Under the pieces are notes generated by a model. The model had not been told where the DNA came from. It searched no databases and saw nothing but the letters and a program-made list of their open reading frames with translations. Made by a program: the position numbers and the translations under genes. From contig CANKLS010000002.1 in the NCBI GenBank assembly GCA_947483645.1, forward strand, positions 1 to 60,265: a stretch of 60,265 bases of DNA. The letters run 5' to 3'. The DNA comes from Bradymonadales bacterium. Its GTDB lineage: Bacteria; Myxococcota; Bradymonadia; REDH01. Shown piece by piece: positions 24,836 through 33,631 of this stretch; within the stretch, counting starts at the first letter, position 1; each line of letters begins with the position of its first letter.

Positions 24836-26185
24836 ATGAAACACCTCCTCCTCTTTTTTGCGATCATCGCACCCTTCGTGCCTGATATCGCGCGCTCTGG
24901 CTCCACCGGAGGTCTCGGGCAGATCACCCAGGCCGACAGACTGCTGGTTCCTGCCTTCGTCGTCTTGGCGCTGATCGGGCGAAGGCTCCCGCCGACGCCG
25001 CTGGAACGGCTCGCCCCTCCACTCTTCACATTTGTCCTTCTAGCTTTGATTGCCTCCATCTCGGTACCGCTTCGCTTTCCGACGGCTGACCCCAATGTTG
25101 CTCTGATGGGTGTGCTTCGCATGGCCAAGTTTTCTGGCTACGCCCTGCTTGCCGTTGCTTCGCTACGCTGCTTTGCGTCGCCGACGTATCGCAAAACTGT
25201 TCTTTTTGGATGGGGAGCGGGGATCGTGCTGATTTCCAGTGTTCTCATCCGCCAAGCGTTGAACCTGGATGTAGGAATCGGCGTGAAAGATGGGATTTAC
25301 ATCCAGGGGAATCCCCACTCGGTGGCCTTGGCCTGCGTGGTCGTGAGTGCTCTCTCTGTCTTGGGGTCGGGCCGCCTGTCGGCTCCCCATACTTGGTTGG
25401 TCGGAGCCGTCACGATGGCGGGGGTTATCGGCATGCTCTTCTCGCAGGGCCGAGGGGGGTGGCTCAGTCTCCTCATAGGAGCGGGATTCATGGTCCGGAA
25501 AATCAGGGTTCGTTACCTGGTCGCCGCCGCAGCAGTCGCCCTGCTCGTTGTGACGGCAGCGGCGAATTCGCCGACTGTAGCGCGAAATCTGCGAGGGCTC
25601 ATTGTGGAGGAGCAGGGCTACTCGTCGGGAGGGGAAGATGCCGAAACGGGCCTGAGCGACGCCGGCCGGATTCAGACATGGATCCACGAGAGCGGCAAAC
25701 TGGCGGAACATCCGCTGCTCGGATTTGGCATCTTCCACCGTGGCGGGGCGTCGCCCCTTTGGTCGTCAGGGAGCCATAACTTCTTTCTTCAGATGTTCCT
25801 GGAGGCCGGCCTGCTGGGTGGCGGTGCCTTCCTCTGGTTCTTCTGGAACCTCTGGCGGGCCACGCAGACGCTCCAGCGCGATGCTCGGATCGGTGGCCAG
25901 GCAGTGCTGCTAACCATGGTGTCGGGCGCGATGGGCGGCGAGTACCTCTACGGTGACGCGCCGCTCTACTGCTTCATCATCGCATTGTGGCCCCTGGCGA
26001 TCCCCGCTGAGTTCGGCGCCCCCGCCGCTGAGGCGCTTGGGCGCATCAGCGGGCGTCGGAAAAGGCCTGCTCAGACGCGCAGGTCGGGGAGTACAAACAG
26101 CGAGCGCAGCGGAATGCCTGCCTCGGCGAGCGCCTCGGCGCCGCCTTCGCCACGGTCCACGATGCAGAGCGCGCCGAGCACCTGA
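24836..26185 (+). CDS. O-antigen ligase / polymerase-like membrane protein
   Basis: 449 residues with about ten hydrophobic helices. The large loop and family marks of the Wzy/WaaL group are present: GNPHSVALACVV, FSQGRGGWLSLL, and in the last third SHNFFLQMFLEAGLLGG with the conserved His. Such proteins join or extend surface polysaccharide. No glycosyltransferase neighbours occur. Base composition looks lower in G+C, especially at third positions from about 25,000 to 25,750. The last ~38 codons run antisense through the 3' end of pyrE (115-bp overlap), and the tail is Ser/Ala/Arg-rich and unlike a family end, so the original end may have been lost. Probably acquired or rearranged. Confidence 0.65.
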   Translation: MKHLLLFFAIIAPFVPDIARSGSTGGLGQITQADRLLVPAFVVLALIGRRLPPTPLERLAPPLFTFVLLALIASISVPLRFPTADPNVALMGVLRMAKFSGYALLAVASLRCFASPTYRKTVLFGWGAGIVLISSVLIRQALNLDVGIGVKDGIYIQGNPHSVALACVVVSALSVLGSGRLSAPHTWLVGAVTMAGVIGMLFSQGRGGWLSLLIGAGFMVRKIRVRYLVAAAAVALLVVTAAANSPTVARNLRGLIVEEQGYSSGGEDAETGLSDAGRIQTWIHESGKLAEHPLLGFGIFHRGGASPLWSSGSHNFFLQMFLEAGLLGGGAFLWFFWNLWRATQTLQRDARIGGQAVLLTMVSGAMGGEYLYGDAPLYCFIIALWPLAIPAEFGAPAAEALGRISGRRKRPAQTRRSGSTNSERSGMPASASASAPPSPRSTMQSAPST

Positions 26186-26622
26186 AAGCCCTCGGCCTGC
26201 GCTGCCCGGACAGCATCGAGGGTCGAGCCACCCGTTGTCACGGTGTCGTCGAGTACAACAACTGTTGCGCCATCATGCAGGTCCCCGGCGCGCTCGATGC
26301 GCTTGCCGGTTCCATGGTCTTTGGGCGCCTTCCGTACGAGGAAGCCGGCAAGCGGACGACCTTGCGTAAAGGCAGCCATGCCGGTCGCAGTGGTGAGCGG
26401 GTCGGCGCCGAGCGTTAGCCCGCCGACAGCGGCCGGCGCCCATCCAGCCGCGTCGAGTTCGCTCAGCAGGAGGCGACCGATGAGGGTCGCTCCTTCGGCG
26501 GTGAGCGACGTCTTGCGGAGGTCGATGTAGAAGTCGCTCCGCTTGCCGCTCGCCAGCAGGAAGTCTCCCGTCCGGAACGAGTGCTCGCGAATGAGTTCGA
26601 GGAGCCTGGTGCGGTCGGACAT
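26071..26622 (-). CDS. pyrE: Orotate phosphoribosyltransferase
   Basis: 183 residues. It forms orotidine monophosphate from orotate and PRPP in pyrimidine synthesis. The PRPP motif VVVLDDTVTTGGSTLDAV, the GADPL loop and the orotate-site region SGKRSDFYIDLRK are intact. It begins one base after the stop of the last bactofilin gene, so it is probably translated from the same message, an unexpected pairing. The 3' end overlaps the convergent O-antigen-ligase-like gene. Confidence 0.95.
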   Translation of the reverse strand: MSDRTRLLELIREHSFRTGDFLLASGKRSDFYIDLRKTSLTAEGATLIGRLLLSELDAAGWAPAAVGGLTLGADPLTTATGMAAFTQGRPLAGFLVRKAPKDHGTGKRIERAGDLHDGATVVVLDDTVTTGGSTLDAVRAAQAEGFQVLGALCIVDRGEGGAEALAEAGIPLRSLFVLPDLRV

Positions 26623-26623
26623 C

Positions 26624-27133
26624 CTACTGCTCGTCGGAACGGACCCGCGCTGGGGTGCGCGAGAGCAGTGCGAGCTGCTCGGTGGAGGCGCTCGCTGCCA
26701 TGGTGGCCGGCTTCTTCGGCGCCACGCGGCTCACCCGCTCGGTGACGGGGAGGCTCTCGCTGCGGTCGGGAGCTGTACCACGCGATGGTCGCGCCGGAGG
26801 CAGTTGCGCAGGGTCGCTGTTGGCTTCGAACCGACCGCGGAGGGTCGCGCCCGCCTCAATCGTGAGCGAAGTCGCCGTCAGGTCGCCTTCCAGCTCTGCC
26901 GAGCGCTCGAGCAGCGCCTTGTCATCCACCTGGACGTTGCCGGTGATCTTGCCGCCGATGCGGATTGCGGTCGCTGCGACATCGCCCAACAGCTGGGAGG
27001 TGGCCTCCAACAGCAGGGAGCCGTCGAGCTGAATATTGCCTTCAATTGCGCCGGCAACCGTGAGGTCGCCGGAGCCCACGACGCTGCCCGTGATGCGGGT
27101 GGAGGCGCCGATTCTATGGGTCGCGTTGCTCAT
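26624..27133 (-). CDS. Bactofilin with C-terminal tail
   Basis: 169 residues. The first ~105 residues are the bactofilin right-handed beta-helix (TRITGSVVGSGDLTVAGAIE, GDVAATAIRIGGKITGNV), a polymer-forming cytoskeletal fold. A basic, Pro-rich tail of about 60 residues follows, unlike its two neighbours. An AGGTG ribosome site supports the ATG at 27133. It is third of three bactofilins and is followed directly by pyrE. The tail may bind a partner or the envelope. Confidence 0.85.
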   Translation of the reverse strand: MSNATHRIGASTRITGSVVGSGDLTVAGAIEGNIQLDGSLLLEATSQLLGDVAATAIRIGGKITGNVQVDDKALLERSAELEGDLTATSLTIEAGATLRGRFEANSDPAQLPPARPSRGTAPDRSESLPVTERVSRVAPKKPATMAASASTEQLALLSRTPARVRSDEQ

Positions 27134-27160
27134 CAATGCACCTGTACTGTTCGCTTGGTC

Positions 27161-27514
27161 TTAGACGTCCATCTCGATGTGACCCTTGAAGGTCGCACCC
27201 TCGGCGATCTGAATGCGGGGCGCGCGGAGGTCGCCGATGACGCGTGCGTTGGTCGCGACATCGATGCGGTCGGTGGCGACGAGGTTGCCCGTCACGCTGC
27301 CGTAGACCTTGATCTCGCTCGCTTCGACATCGGCCTCAACCACGCTGCCCTTCTCGATGATGACAACATCGGTGAGCGAGATCTTGCCTTTGACGGCGCC
27401 GTAGATGGTGAGGGGCTCGTTGCCGCCAATCTCGCCGTCGACCGTGAGGCCGGCTCCGATGACGGTTCCGGAGGGTTGGGGCGATGCGGTACGGGCTTGC
27501 GTCGTGATTGCCAT
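27161..27514 (-). CDS. Bactofilin (core only)
   Basis: 117 residues, almost entirely the beta-helix: GTVIGAGLTVDGEIGGNEPL, then repeating Gly/Val turns (VKGKISLTDVVIIEKGS). The short polar N-terminus and no tail make it a core-type filament former. AAGGA lies before the ATG. It is separated from its neighbours by 17 and 27 bp, in an operon. Confidence 0.85.
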   Translation of the reverse strand: MAITTQARTASPQPSGTVIGAGLTVDGEIGGNEPLTIYGAVKGKISLTDVVIIEKGSVVEADVEASEIKVYGSVTGNLVATDRIDVATNARVIGDLRAPRIQIAEGATFKGHIEMDV

Positions 27515-27531
27515 GGGGTGTCCTTGAAGGC

Positions 27532-27891
27532 CTAGGAGGCCGAGCGGTTGGAAGGTGTGATGGTGAGTGTGGCGCTCAGCGTGGCGCCGGGCTGCATGTC
27601 GAAATTGTCTGCTGTCAGCTCGCCGCTGAGCGACCCTGGCGCCTCGAGACGGGCGATGTCGCCCACCAGCGCGCTGCCGGTGTAGTCGCCGCGTACGATG
27701 AACTGGTCGGTCTTGATGTCGCCCGTGAGCGATGCGTCTGCCTCGAGCGTCACCGTTCCGTCGACCTCAACGCCGCCTTCGATGCCGCCGAGGATCGTCA
27801 GGCCACCTGTGCCGGAGATGCTGCCGACGATGGTGGTGGACCGACCGATGGTGTTGGCGACCGTGGGTTGTGAGTTCGTGGAGCGCTGCAT
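27532..27891 (-). CDS. Bactofilin (core only), first of three
   Basis: 119 residues with a short N-terminal segment, then the bactofilin beta-helix (STTIVGSISGTGGLTILGGI, GDIKTDQFIVRGDYTG). It opens the bactofilin-pyrE operon; its promoter is at 27930-27958. Three paralogues of different length could co-polymerise, as tandem Myxococcus bactofilins are thought to do. Confidence 0.85.
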   Translation of the reverse strand: MQRSTNSQPTVANTIGRSTTIVGSISGTGGLTILGGIEGGVEVDGTVTLEADASLTGDIKTDQFIVRGDYTGSALVGDIARLEAPGSLSGELTADNFDMQPGATLSATLTITPSNRSAS

Positions 27892-27929
27892 GGTTGCCGA
27901 CCGTCGTCTGGGGGGTGAGACAACGGCCC

Positions 27930-27958
27930 TGCGTATCCCTGCCCCCGCGGAGTGTCAA
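27930..27958 (-). promoter_or_regulatory. Promoter of bactofilin-pyrE operon
   Basis: Minus strand: TTGACA, 17 bp, TACGCA, just past the stop of the upstream gene and 39 bp before the first bactofilin ATG. Confidence 0.55.
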
Positions 27959-28641
27959 TCAGCGTCGAGCCCTGAGAGCCAGGCCGGTGAAGTTGGTGGT
28001 ACTCGCTGTCGCAGGAGACGGCTCCAGCCTCCGGCGGAGAGCAGGTCGAGCTCTGCGTTGATGGCGGCGATGCGTGCAACCTTCTCCCAGACCTGGTCGG
28101 AGGTCAGTGTTTTGGCCATCAGCTCCCCCTGCAGCGAGCGCCGTTCCACGAAGAGGCCGATGGCCCGCCGCGCCTGCTCCCGAAGGCCGTCGCGACGCTT
28201 GGCTGCAGCGGCTGCTGCCTCGGCCTGCTGCCTGACTTCATCTTCGACGCGTCCGTCGAGATCCCAGTCCAGTTTGAGGGTCACATAGTGCACCTCTGTG
28301 CTGCTCTGGTCCTCGCTCCAGCGCAGGTCGACGCCCTCTGGCGCCAACGCCTCGTCGAAGGCGTCGGTGCGGCTCCGCGCTGAGTCGGCATCTCCGTCGG
28401 CGCGGAAGGAGTAGGTGAGCGAGACATCGGAGGGGCTCCAGCGCGGGCCGGCTGCTCGCGCGCCCGCCTCGCTGCTCAGGGTTCCTTGTTCGACCAGTTC
28501 CACCAGTTGCGCGACCGAGGGCTCCCAACTGAGTGGCGTTGGCTCGGGCTGAGCCGCCTGGCCGAGCGCTGGCAGGAGCGCTGCGGCGAGCGTTGCAGTC
28601 AGCGTAGCCGTGAACCAAAATCGCAGGCGTTGACTGCTCAC
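27955..28641 (-). CDS. Exported protein of unknown function with helical C-terminus
   Basis: 228 residues. The GTG at 28641 overlaps the upstream stop (GTGA), which sets the start; the open frame extends 29 codons further. A signal peptide (RFWFTATLTATLAAALLPAL, cut near GQAAQ) leads to a mature part with WSPSDVSLTYSFRADGDADS, a beta segment VHYVTLKLDWDLDG, then a long Ala/Arg/Glu helix (about 150-215) likely to be coiled coil. No family recognised. It is coupled to the small lipoprotein before it. Confidence 0.65.
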   Translation of the reverse strand: MSSQRLRFWFTATLTATLAAALLPALGQAAQPEPTPLSWEPSVAQLVELVEQGTLSSEAGARAAGPRWSPSDVSLTYSFRADGDADSARSRTDAFDEALAPEGVDLRWSEDQSSTEVHYVTLKLDWDLDGRVEDEVRQQAEAAAAAAKRRDGLREQARRAIGLFVERRSLQGELMAKTLTSDQVWEKVARIAAINAELDLLSAGGWSRLLRQRVPPTSPAWLSGLDAD

Positions 28642-28985
28642 GGTTGCGCTCCCGGATAGATGCCCTGCATGGTCCAGGAGAGTCCGGAACCGGCCGGATC
28701 GGCGCTGCCGTTTGGATCGAGCGACCACCCCTCCGCGGCGGGCAGAACCAAGAAGGCGAACGGAGCCTCCGATGGTCTATCGCGCCAGACTGCAACGAGC
28801 AGGGCGCTCCAGGCGGTGTCGTCTTGCCGGCCAGAGCGGGCGGTTGGTGTACCGACAGCGTCGAAGCGTTCCGCAGCGAGTTCACCCCGCGCCTGCAGCG
28901 ACAGGGAGGCGGGGAGGAGCCGCGCAGAAACCGTGCGGGGCGGCAGGCAGCCGCAGAGGGTCAAGAGGAGGACAAATCGCTTCAT
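28638..28985 (-). CDS. Small lipoprotein of unknown function
   Basis: 115 residues. The start has a lipoprotein signal (MKRFVLLLTLCGCLPP) with lipobox LCGC. The rest has short beta-like segments (ARLLPASLSLQARGELAAER; SALLVAVWRDRP) and no motif I know. It overlaps the next gene by 4 bp, so the two probably act together at the envelope, upstream of the bactofilin operon. Confidence 0.6.
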   Translation of the reverse strand: MKRFVLLLTLCGCLPPRTVSARLLPASLSLQARGELAAERFDAVGTPTARSGRQDDTAWSALLVAVWRDRPSEAPFAFLVLPAAEGWSLDPNGSADPAGSGLSWTMQGIYPGAQP

Positions 28986-29044
28986 GAAGACCTCGGAGAG
29001 AGGGGTGGTAAATCCCTTCTCGTCGTTCGCAGCGATTTGTTGCG

Positions 29045-30517
29045 TCAGAGCTGCATGATCGGTGCAGAAAATCGTTCGGAGAGCTTCTGCAGGATGCTGG
29101 TATGGACCCCGCCGAAGGCCGAACCGGAGAGTCCGGCGAAGAGGTCACCGGGCTGCGCGTGGGCTGCGACGTAGGTCGCGATGTCGGCCGGGTCGGCGAT
29201 GAGATGGGTCTCTTTGCCGCCCTCGCGGATGGTCTCGGCCAGCTTCGGAATGGAGATCTTCTCGTCGTCTGAGAGGCTGTCTTTGCGCCAGGGCTCGCTG
29301 AGGATAACGACATCGGCCGAGGCGAATGCTGCAGGATATTCGTCCTGAAAGACGGCGCGTCGCGAGGTGTTGCTCTTGGCCTCGAAGGCCGCCCAGATGC
29401 GGCGGGTAGGGAAGCGCATCCGGATCGCGGCGAGGGTCTCGCGGACGGCGGTCGGGTGGTGGGCAAAGTCGTCGATGACGACGATGTTGTTGACCACGCC
29501 CTTGATCTCCTGCCGCTTCTTCACGCCCTCATAGGTGCCCGCGGCGTCGATGCACTGCTGCAGCGTGAGGCCGGCCGACAGCGCCAGTCCCGTCGCGCCG
29601 AGAAAGTTGCGCACATTGTGGAGCCCCATCGTGGCGATGCGCCCCTCGACGGTGCCAAGGTCGCGGTGTGTCATGCGGATGTAGGTGCCCCGCTCGTCAG
29701 AGCCGGTCATCTCGGCATGGAGCGTGTTGTCTGCGCCAAAGCCAAAGGTCTCGATGCGGGCCGAGGCGTGGGCAGCACAGCGCTTCGCCCGCTCATCTTC
29801 GCCATTCACCCAGACAACACCGGCTGGGTCGACCTGCGCGGCGAACTTGCTGAAGACCTCTTCGATGGACTCGATGTTCGGGTAGATGTCGGCGTGGTCG
29901 AACTCCACGTTGTTGATTGCGGCTGAGAAGGATGGGTAGTGCCAGAACTTGGGCACCTTATCGAAGTAGGCGGTGTCGTATTCATCGCCCTCGACGACGA
30001 AGGGCAGCCCCTCGCCGAGGCGGAAGTTGGAATCGAAGTTCCGCGTCACGCCGCCGATGAAGAAGGAGGGGTCGAGACCGGCCTCGTGGAGCAGCCAGGA
30101 GAGGATGCTCGAGGTGGTGGTCTTGCCGTGGGTACCGGTCACGGTGAGCAGCTGGCGCTCGGGGAAGAAGAAGAGCCTCAGCGCTTCGGGCATGCTGAGG
30201 AAGGGGAGGCCGCGCTCGACGGTTGCGACGGCCTCGGGATTGTCGCGGCGCGAGACGTTGCCGACGACGACGAGGTGGGTGTCGGGGGCGATATGGCTGG
30301 CGTCGTAGCCCGACATGATGGTGAGGCCGCGCGCCTCGAGCCAGGTGCTCATGGGCGGGTAGGCCATCGCATCGGAGCCGGAGACGCGGTAGCCGCGCTG
30401 CGCGAACATGGCGGCGAGGGTGCCCATCGCGGTGCCGCAGATGCCGATGATGTGGACATTGCGGATGGTGTCGAGGGGCGGGAGCGGGGGGAGCTCGCGG
30501 CGTGCAGGGGCGGTCAT
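29045..30517 (-). CDS. mpl: UDP-MurNAc:L-Ala-gamma-D-Glu-meso-DAP ligase (murein recycling)
   Basis: 490 residues, a Mur-ligase-family enzyme that reattaches the tripeptide recovered from old peptidoglycan to UDP-MurNAc. N-terminal Rossmann: IHIIGICGTAMG-like (VHIIGICGTAMGTLA). ATP loop TGTHGKTTT is present, then EGDEYDTAYFDKVPKFWHY, which is distinctive for Mpl rather than MurC. The presence of Mpl points to a Gram-negative with meso-DAP peptidoglycan. It overlaps the start of the HAD phosphatase gene's stop by 4 bp (HAD first, mpl second in the transcript). Confidence 0.95.
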   Translation of the reverse strand: MTAPARRELPPLPPLDTIRNVHIIGICGTAMGTLAAMFAQRGYRVSGSDAMAYPPMSTWLEARGLTIMSGYDASHIAPDTHLVVVGNVSRRDNPEAVATVERGLPFLSMPEALRLFFFPERQLLTVTGTHGKTTTSSILSWLLHEAGLDPSFFIGGVTRNFDSNFRLGEGLPFVVEGDEYDTAYFDKVPKFWHYPSFSAAINNVEFDHADIYPNIESIEEVFSKFAAQVDPAGVVWVNGEDERAKRCAAHASARIETFGFGADNTLHAEMTGSDERGTYIRMTHRDLGTVEGRIATMGLHNVRNFLGATGLALSAGLTLQQCIDAAGTYEGVKKRQEIKGVVNNIVVIDDFAHHPTAVRETLAAIRMRFPTRRIWAAFEAKSNTSRRAVFQDEYPAAFASADVVILSEPWRKDSLSDDEKISIPKLAETIREGGKETHLIADPADIATYVAAHAQPGDLFAGLSGSAFGGVHTSILQKLSERFSAPIMQL

Positions 30518-31167
30518 GGGGCGTTCCGTCGCGTAAGGTCGACAAGGAGGTCGAGGCGGGAGATGGCGAAGGGCGAGGTCGCGAGCGCGTCGCTGCCCTC
30601 GGGTGCAAGCAGCGCGAACTGCGTGCCGGCGGCGCGTGCGGTGGCTCGGTCCACCTCACTGTCGCCCACAAAGAGCAGCCCTGCCAAATTTTGGTCGGGC
30701 AGGTTGTGTGCAAAGCAGGTGAGCATGCAGGGGTGGGGCTTGGCCTCGACGAAGGTGTCGCCGCCCACGACGCGATCGAAGAGGTCGTGCCAGCCCTTCT
30801 GCGCGAGGATGATATGGGCAAAGCGCTCCATCTTGTTCGTCGACAGCATGAGCGGGAGCCCCTGTTGGCGCAGGGTGCGAAGGGTCGTGGTTGCGCCCTC
30901 CATTTCTGGCGAACCCTCACGAACGGAGGCCTCGTAGTGCGTGCGGTAGCAGGCGAGGGCGCTCTCGACCTGGGCGCCGCGCAGCTCCGGGAAGGAGGCC
31001 TCCACGAAGTGGCGGATCCCCCAGCCGATGCCGCGCGCAAGCCGCTCGCGCGACTGCTCCGGCAGGCCGAGCTCTCGGCGCGCTGCGTTCATCGAGGCGG
31101 TGAGGCCAGCCTCGGAGTCGATGAGCGTTCCGTCGAGGTCAAATGCTACGGCAGAAATGGAGGTCAT
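30514..31167 (-). CDS. HAD phosphatase, phosphoglycolate phosphatase-like
   Basis: 217 residues. HAD motif I FDLDGTLIDS, motif II LSTNK, Lys in KPHP, and motif IV FVGDSEVD. The helical cap and size match the Gph/PGPase group, which dephosphorylate small phosphate esters; the substrate cannot be read from sequence. The ATG at 31167 places MTSISAVAFDL at the start, as in relatives; an extension upstream would run through the divergent promoter. It precedes mpl in a 4-bp overlapping pair. Confidence 0.8.
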   Translation of the reverse strand: MTSISAVAFDLDGTLIDSEAGLTASMNAARRELGLPEQSRERLARGIGWGIRHFVEASFPELRGAQVESALACYRTHYEASVREGSPEMEGATTTLRTLRQQGLPLMLSTNKMERFAHIILAQKGWHDLFDRVVGGDTFVEAKPHPCMLTCFAHNLPDQNLAGLLFVGDSEVDRATARAAGTQFALLAPEGSDALATSPFAISRLDLLVDLTRRNAP

Positions 31168-31180
31168 GGTCTCCGGCGTG

Positions 31181-31209
31181 TTGAAGAAGTCGGAGGTCGG
31201 TGCTAGCCT
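31181..31209 (+). promoter_or_regulatory. Promoter of tRNA-Arg
   Basis: TTGAAG, 17 bp, TAGCCT, 29 bp before the tRNA. The -10 shares two bases with the divergent -10 of the HAD-mpl unit. Confidence 0.6.
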
Positions 31210-31227
31210 ACGCCCCCTTCGCCGCAA
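31200..31227 (-). promoter_or_regulatory. Promoter of HAD-mpl unit
   Basis: Minus strand: TTGCGG, 16 bp, TAGCAC. It overlaps the tRNA-Arg promoter head to head around the CTAG at 31203-31206. Confidence 0.5.
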
Positions 31228-31238
31228 GTTCGGCGCAT

Positions 31239-31312
<74 letters not shown>

Positions 31313-31322
31313 CTTACAAAGA

Positions 31323-31357
31323 AGCCACCAGACCGGAGCTCGGGCTGGTGGCTTTTT
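31323..31357 (+). terminator. Terminator of tRNA-Arg
   Basis: A 9-bp perfect stem (AGCCACCAG/CTGGTGGCT) with a 13-base loop, ending in TTTTT, 10 bp past the tRNA. Confidence 0.9.
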
Positions 31358-31403
31358 CGTACTTGCCGCCCGCGTCGCGCCGACTCGGCAGGTTCGTCAG
31401 CGG

Positions 31404-32564
<1,161 letters not shown>

Positions 32565-32701
32565 GTCGGTTCTCCGGTCTGGTGCGGCTGCTAGCATCGC
32601 AGTCGCGGGCAGCCTAGTCACTCAGGCGAAAGGCAAAAGCCCCTCGTGCAGTGAGCAGTGCATTTCGCATCGTCCCGCCATTCGGGGTCAGTGCCACTTC
32701 C

Positions 32702-32730
32702 TTGACGGCGCTGCACGACCTCCATACCTC
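32702..32730 (+). promoter_or_regulatory. Promoter of isochorismatase-like gene
   Basis: TTGACG, 17 bp, TACCTC, 32 bp before the ATG at 32763. Confidence 0.55.
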
Positions 32731-32762
32731 GCCGCCCAGCCTGCCCATGGATGAGGTGCACG

Positions 32763-33329
32763 ATGAGCGACGCAGTCTATCCCAACCCTAGCTCCACGGC
32801 GCTGCTGGTCATCGACATCCAGGAGCGGCTTATCGGGGCGATGGAGCCGGAGAGCGCGCAGCGCATGGTGCGACAGACGGCGCTGCTGATCGCGACGGCT
32901 GCGGAGTTCGGCTGGCCCGTGGTCTACTCCGAGCAGTATCCCAAGGGATTGGGGCCTACGGTAGAGAGCCTGCGAGCGCCCCTTGAGGCCTGCGGCGCCC
33001 GCAGGGTGGAGAAGGTGGAGTTCTCCTGTTTTCGGAACGCTACTTTCGCCGCGGAGGTCATGCCGATGCTGCCGAACCACATCATCGTGGCCGGCATGGA
33101 GGCCCATATCTGTGTGCTCCAGACGGTCACCGACCTGCAGGCGCGTGGCCATCAGATCTTCGTGCCGCTCGACGCGGTGAGCAGCCGTGCGGCCGACGCG
33201 CGCGACAACGGTCTTGCGCTGATGGCCCGCGCGGGTGCGGTGGTGACCAACGCGGAGTCGGTGGTCTTCTATGCGCTGCAGCGGGCGGGAACGGAGCGGT
33301 TCAAGCGGCTCCAGGCGCTCATCAAGTAG
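32763..33329 (+). CDS. Isochorismatase-family cysteine hydrolase
   Basis: 188 residues. Triad: Asp in LLVIDIQERL, Lys in KVEFSCF, and Cys in the loop GMEAHICVLQT. The layout is the YcaC/nicotinamidase-like fold; such enzymes hydrolyse amides or vinyl ethers, and the substrate cannot be assigned. The ATG at 32763 follows a GAGGTG-type site; an ATG-less extension of four codons is less likely. It is a single-gene unit. Confidence 0.8.
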   Translation: MSDAVYPNPSSTALLVIDIQERLIGAMEPESAQRMVRQTALLIATAAEFGWPVVYSEQYPKGLGPTVESLRAPLEACGARRVEKVEFSCFRNATFAAEVMPMLPNHIIVAGMEAHICVLQTVTDLQARGHQIFVPLDAVSSRAADARDNGLALMARAGAVVTNAESVVFYALQRAGTERFKRLQALIK

Positions 33330-33353
33330 CGCCTCCTTCCGTGCTGCCGCTGC

Positions 33354-33575
33354 CTAGCCCTCGGCCTGCGCGATGAGAACAAACTTCTTTCGGGCATGGT
33401 CGGCGCGGGTCCGAATCTCCTCGAGCTTGAGCTCGTGGTAGGGCTCCTTGCGGGCGTCGAGGACCCAGGTCCAGGTCGCGTCGCTGGTCGGAAAGACGAC
33501 GTCTCCGTCTTTGACCGTTGCCTCGCCGACGAGGGAGCCATCGACGCGATAGAGGAGCAGTTTTCCGTCAGCCAT
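33354..33575 (-). CDS. Small conserved-looking hypothetical protein
   Basis: 73 residues. The ATG at 33575 has a GAGG site; a longer frame upstream lacks one. Sequence: short beta strands (LLLYRVDGSLVGEATVKDGD; TWTWVLDARKEPYHELKLEE) ending in a charged helix (RTRADHARKKFVLIAQAEG). No family recognised. It is last in the gltX unit, 56 bp after its neighbour. Confidence 0.55.
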   Translation of the reverse strand: MADGKLLLYRVDGSLVGEATVKDGDVVFPTSDATWTWVLDARKEPYHELKLEEIRTRADHARKKFVLIAQAEG

Positions 33576-33631
33576 GGTGTTTGCCTCAAAGGGGTAGGCC
33601 GTAGCAGGCCGTTCAGATTCAGGTTGGCCTG

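Noticed and set aside
26071..26185. A frameshift in pyrE or the O-antigen-ligase-like gene causing their overlap
   Set aside because: pyrE keeps a normal full-length end, so a frameshift there is unlikely; for the other gene it cannot be told without homologues, so the overlap is reported as is.
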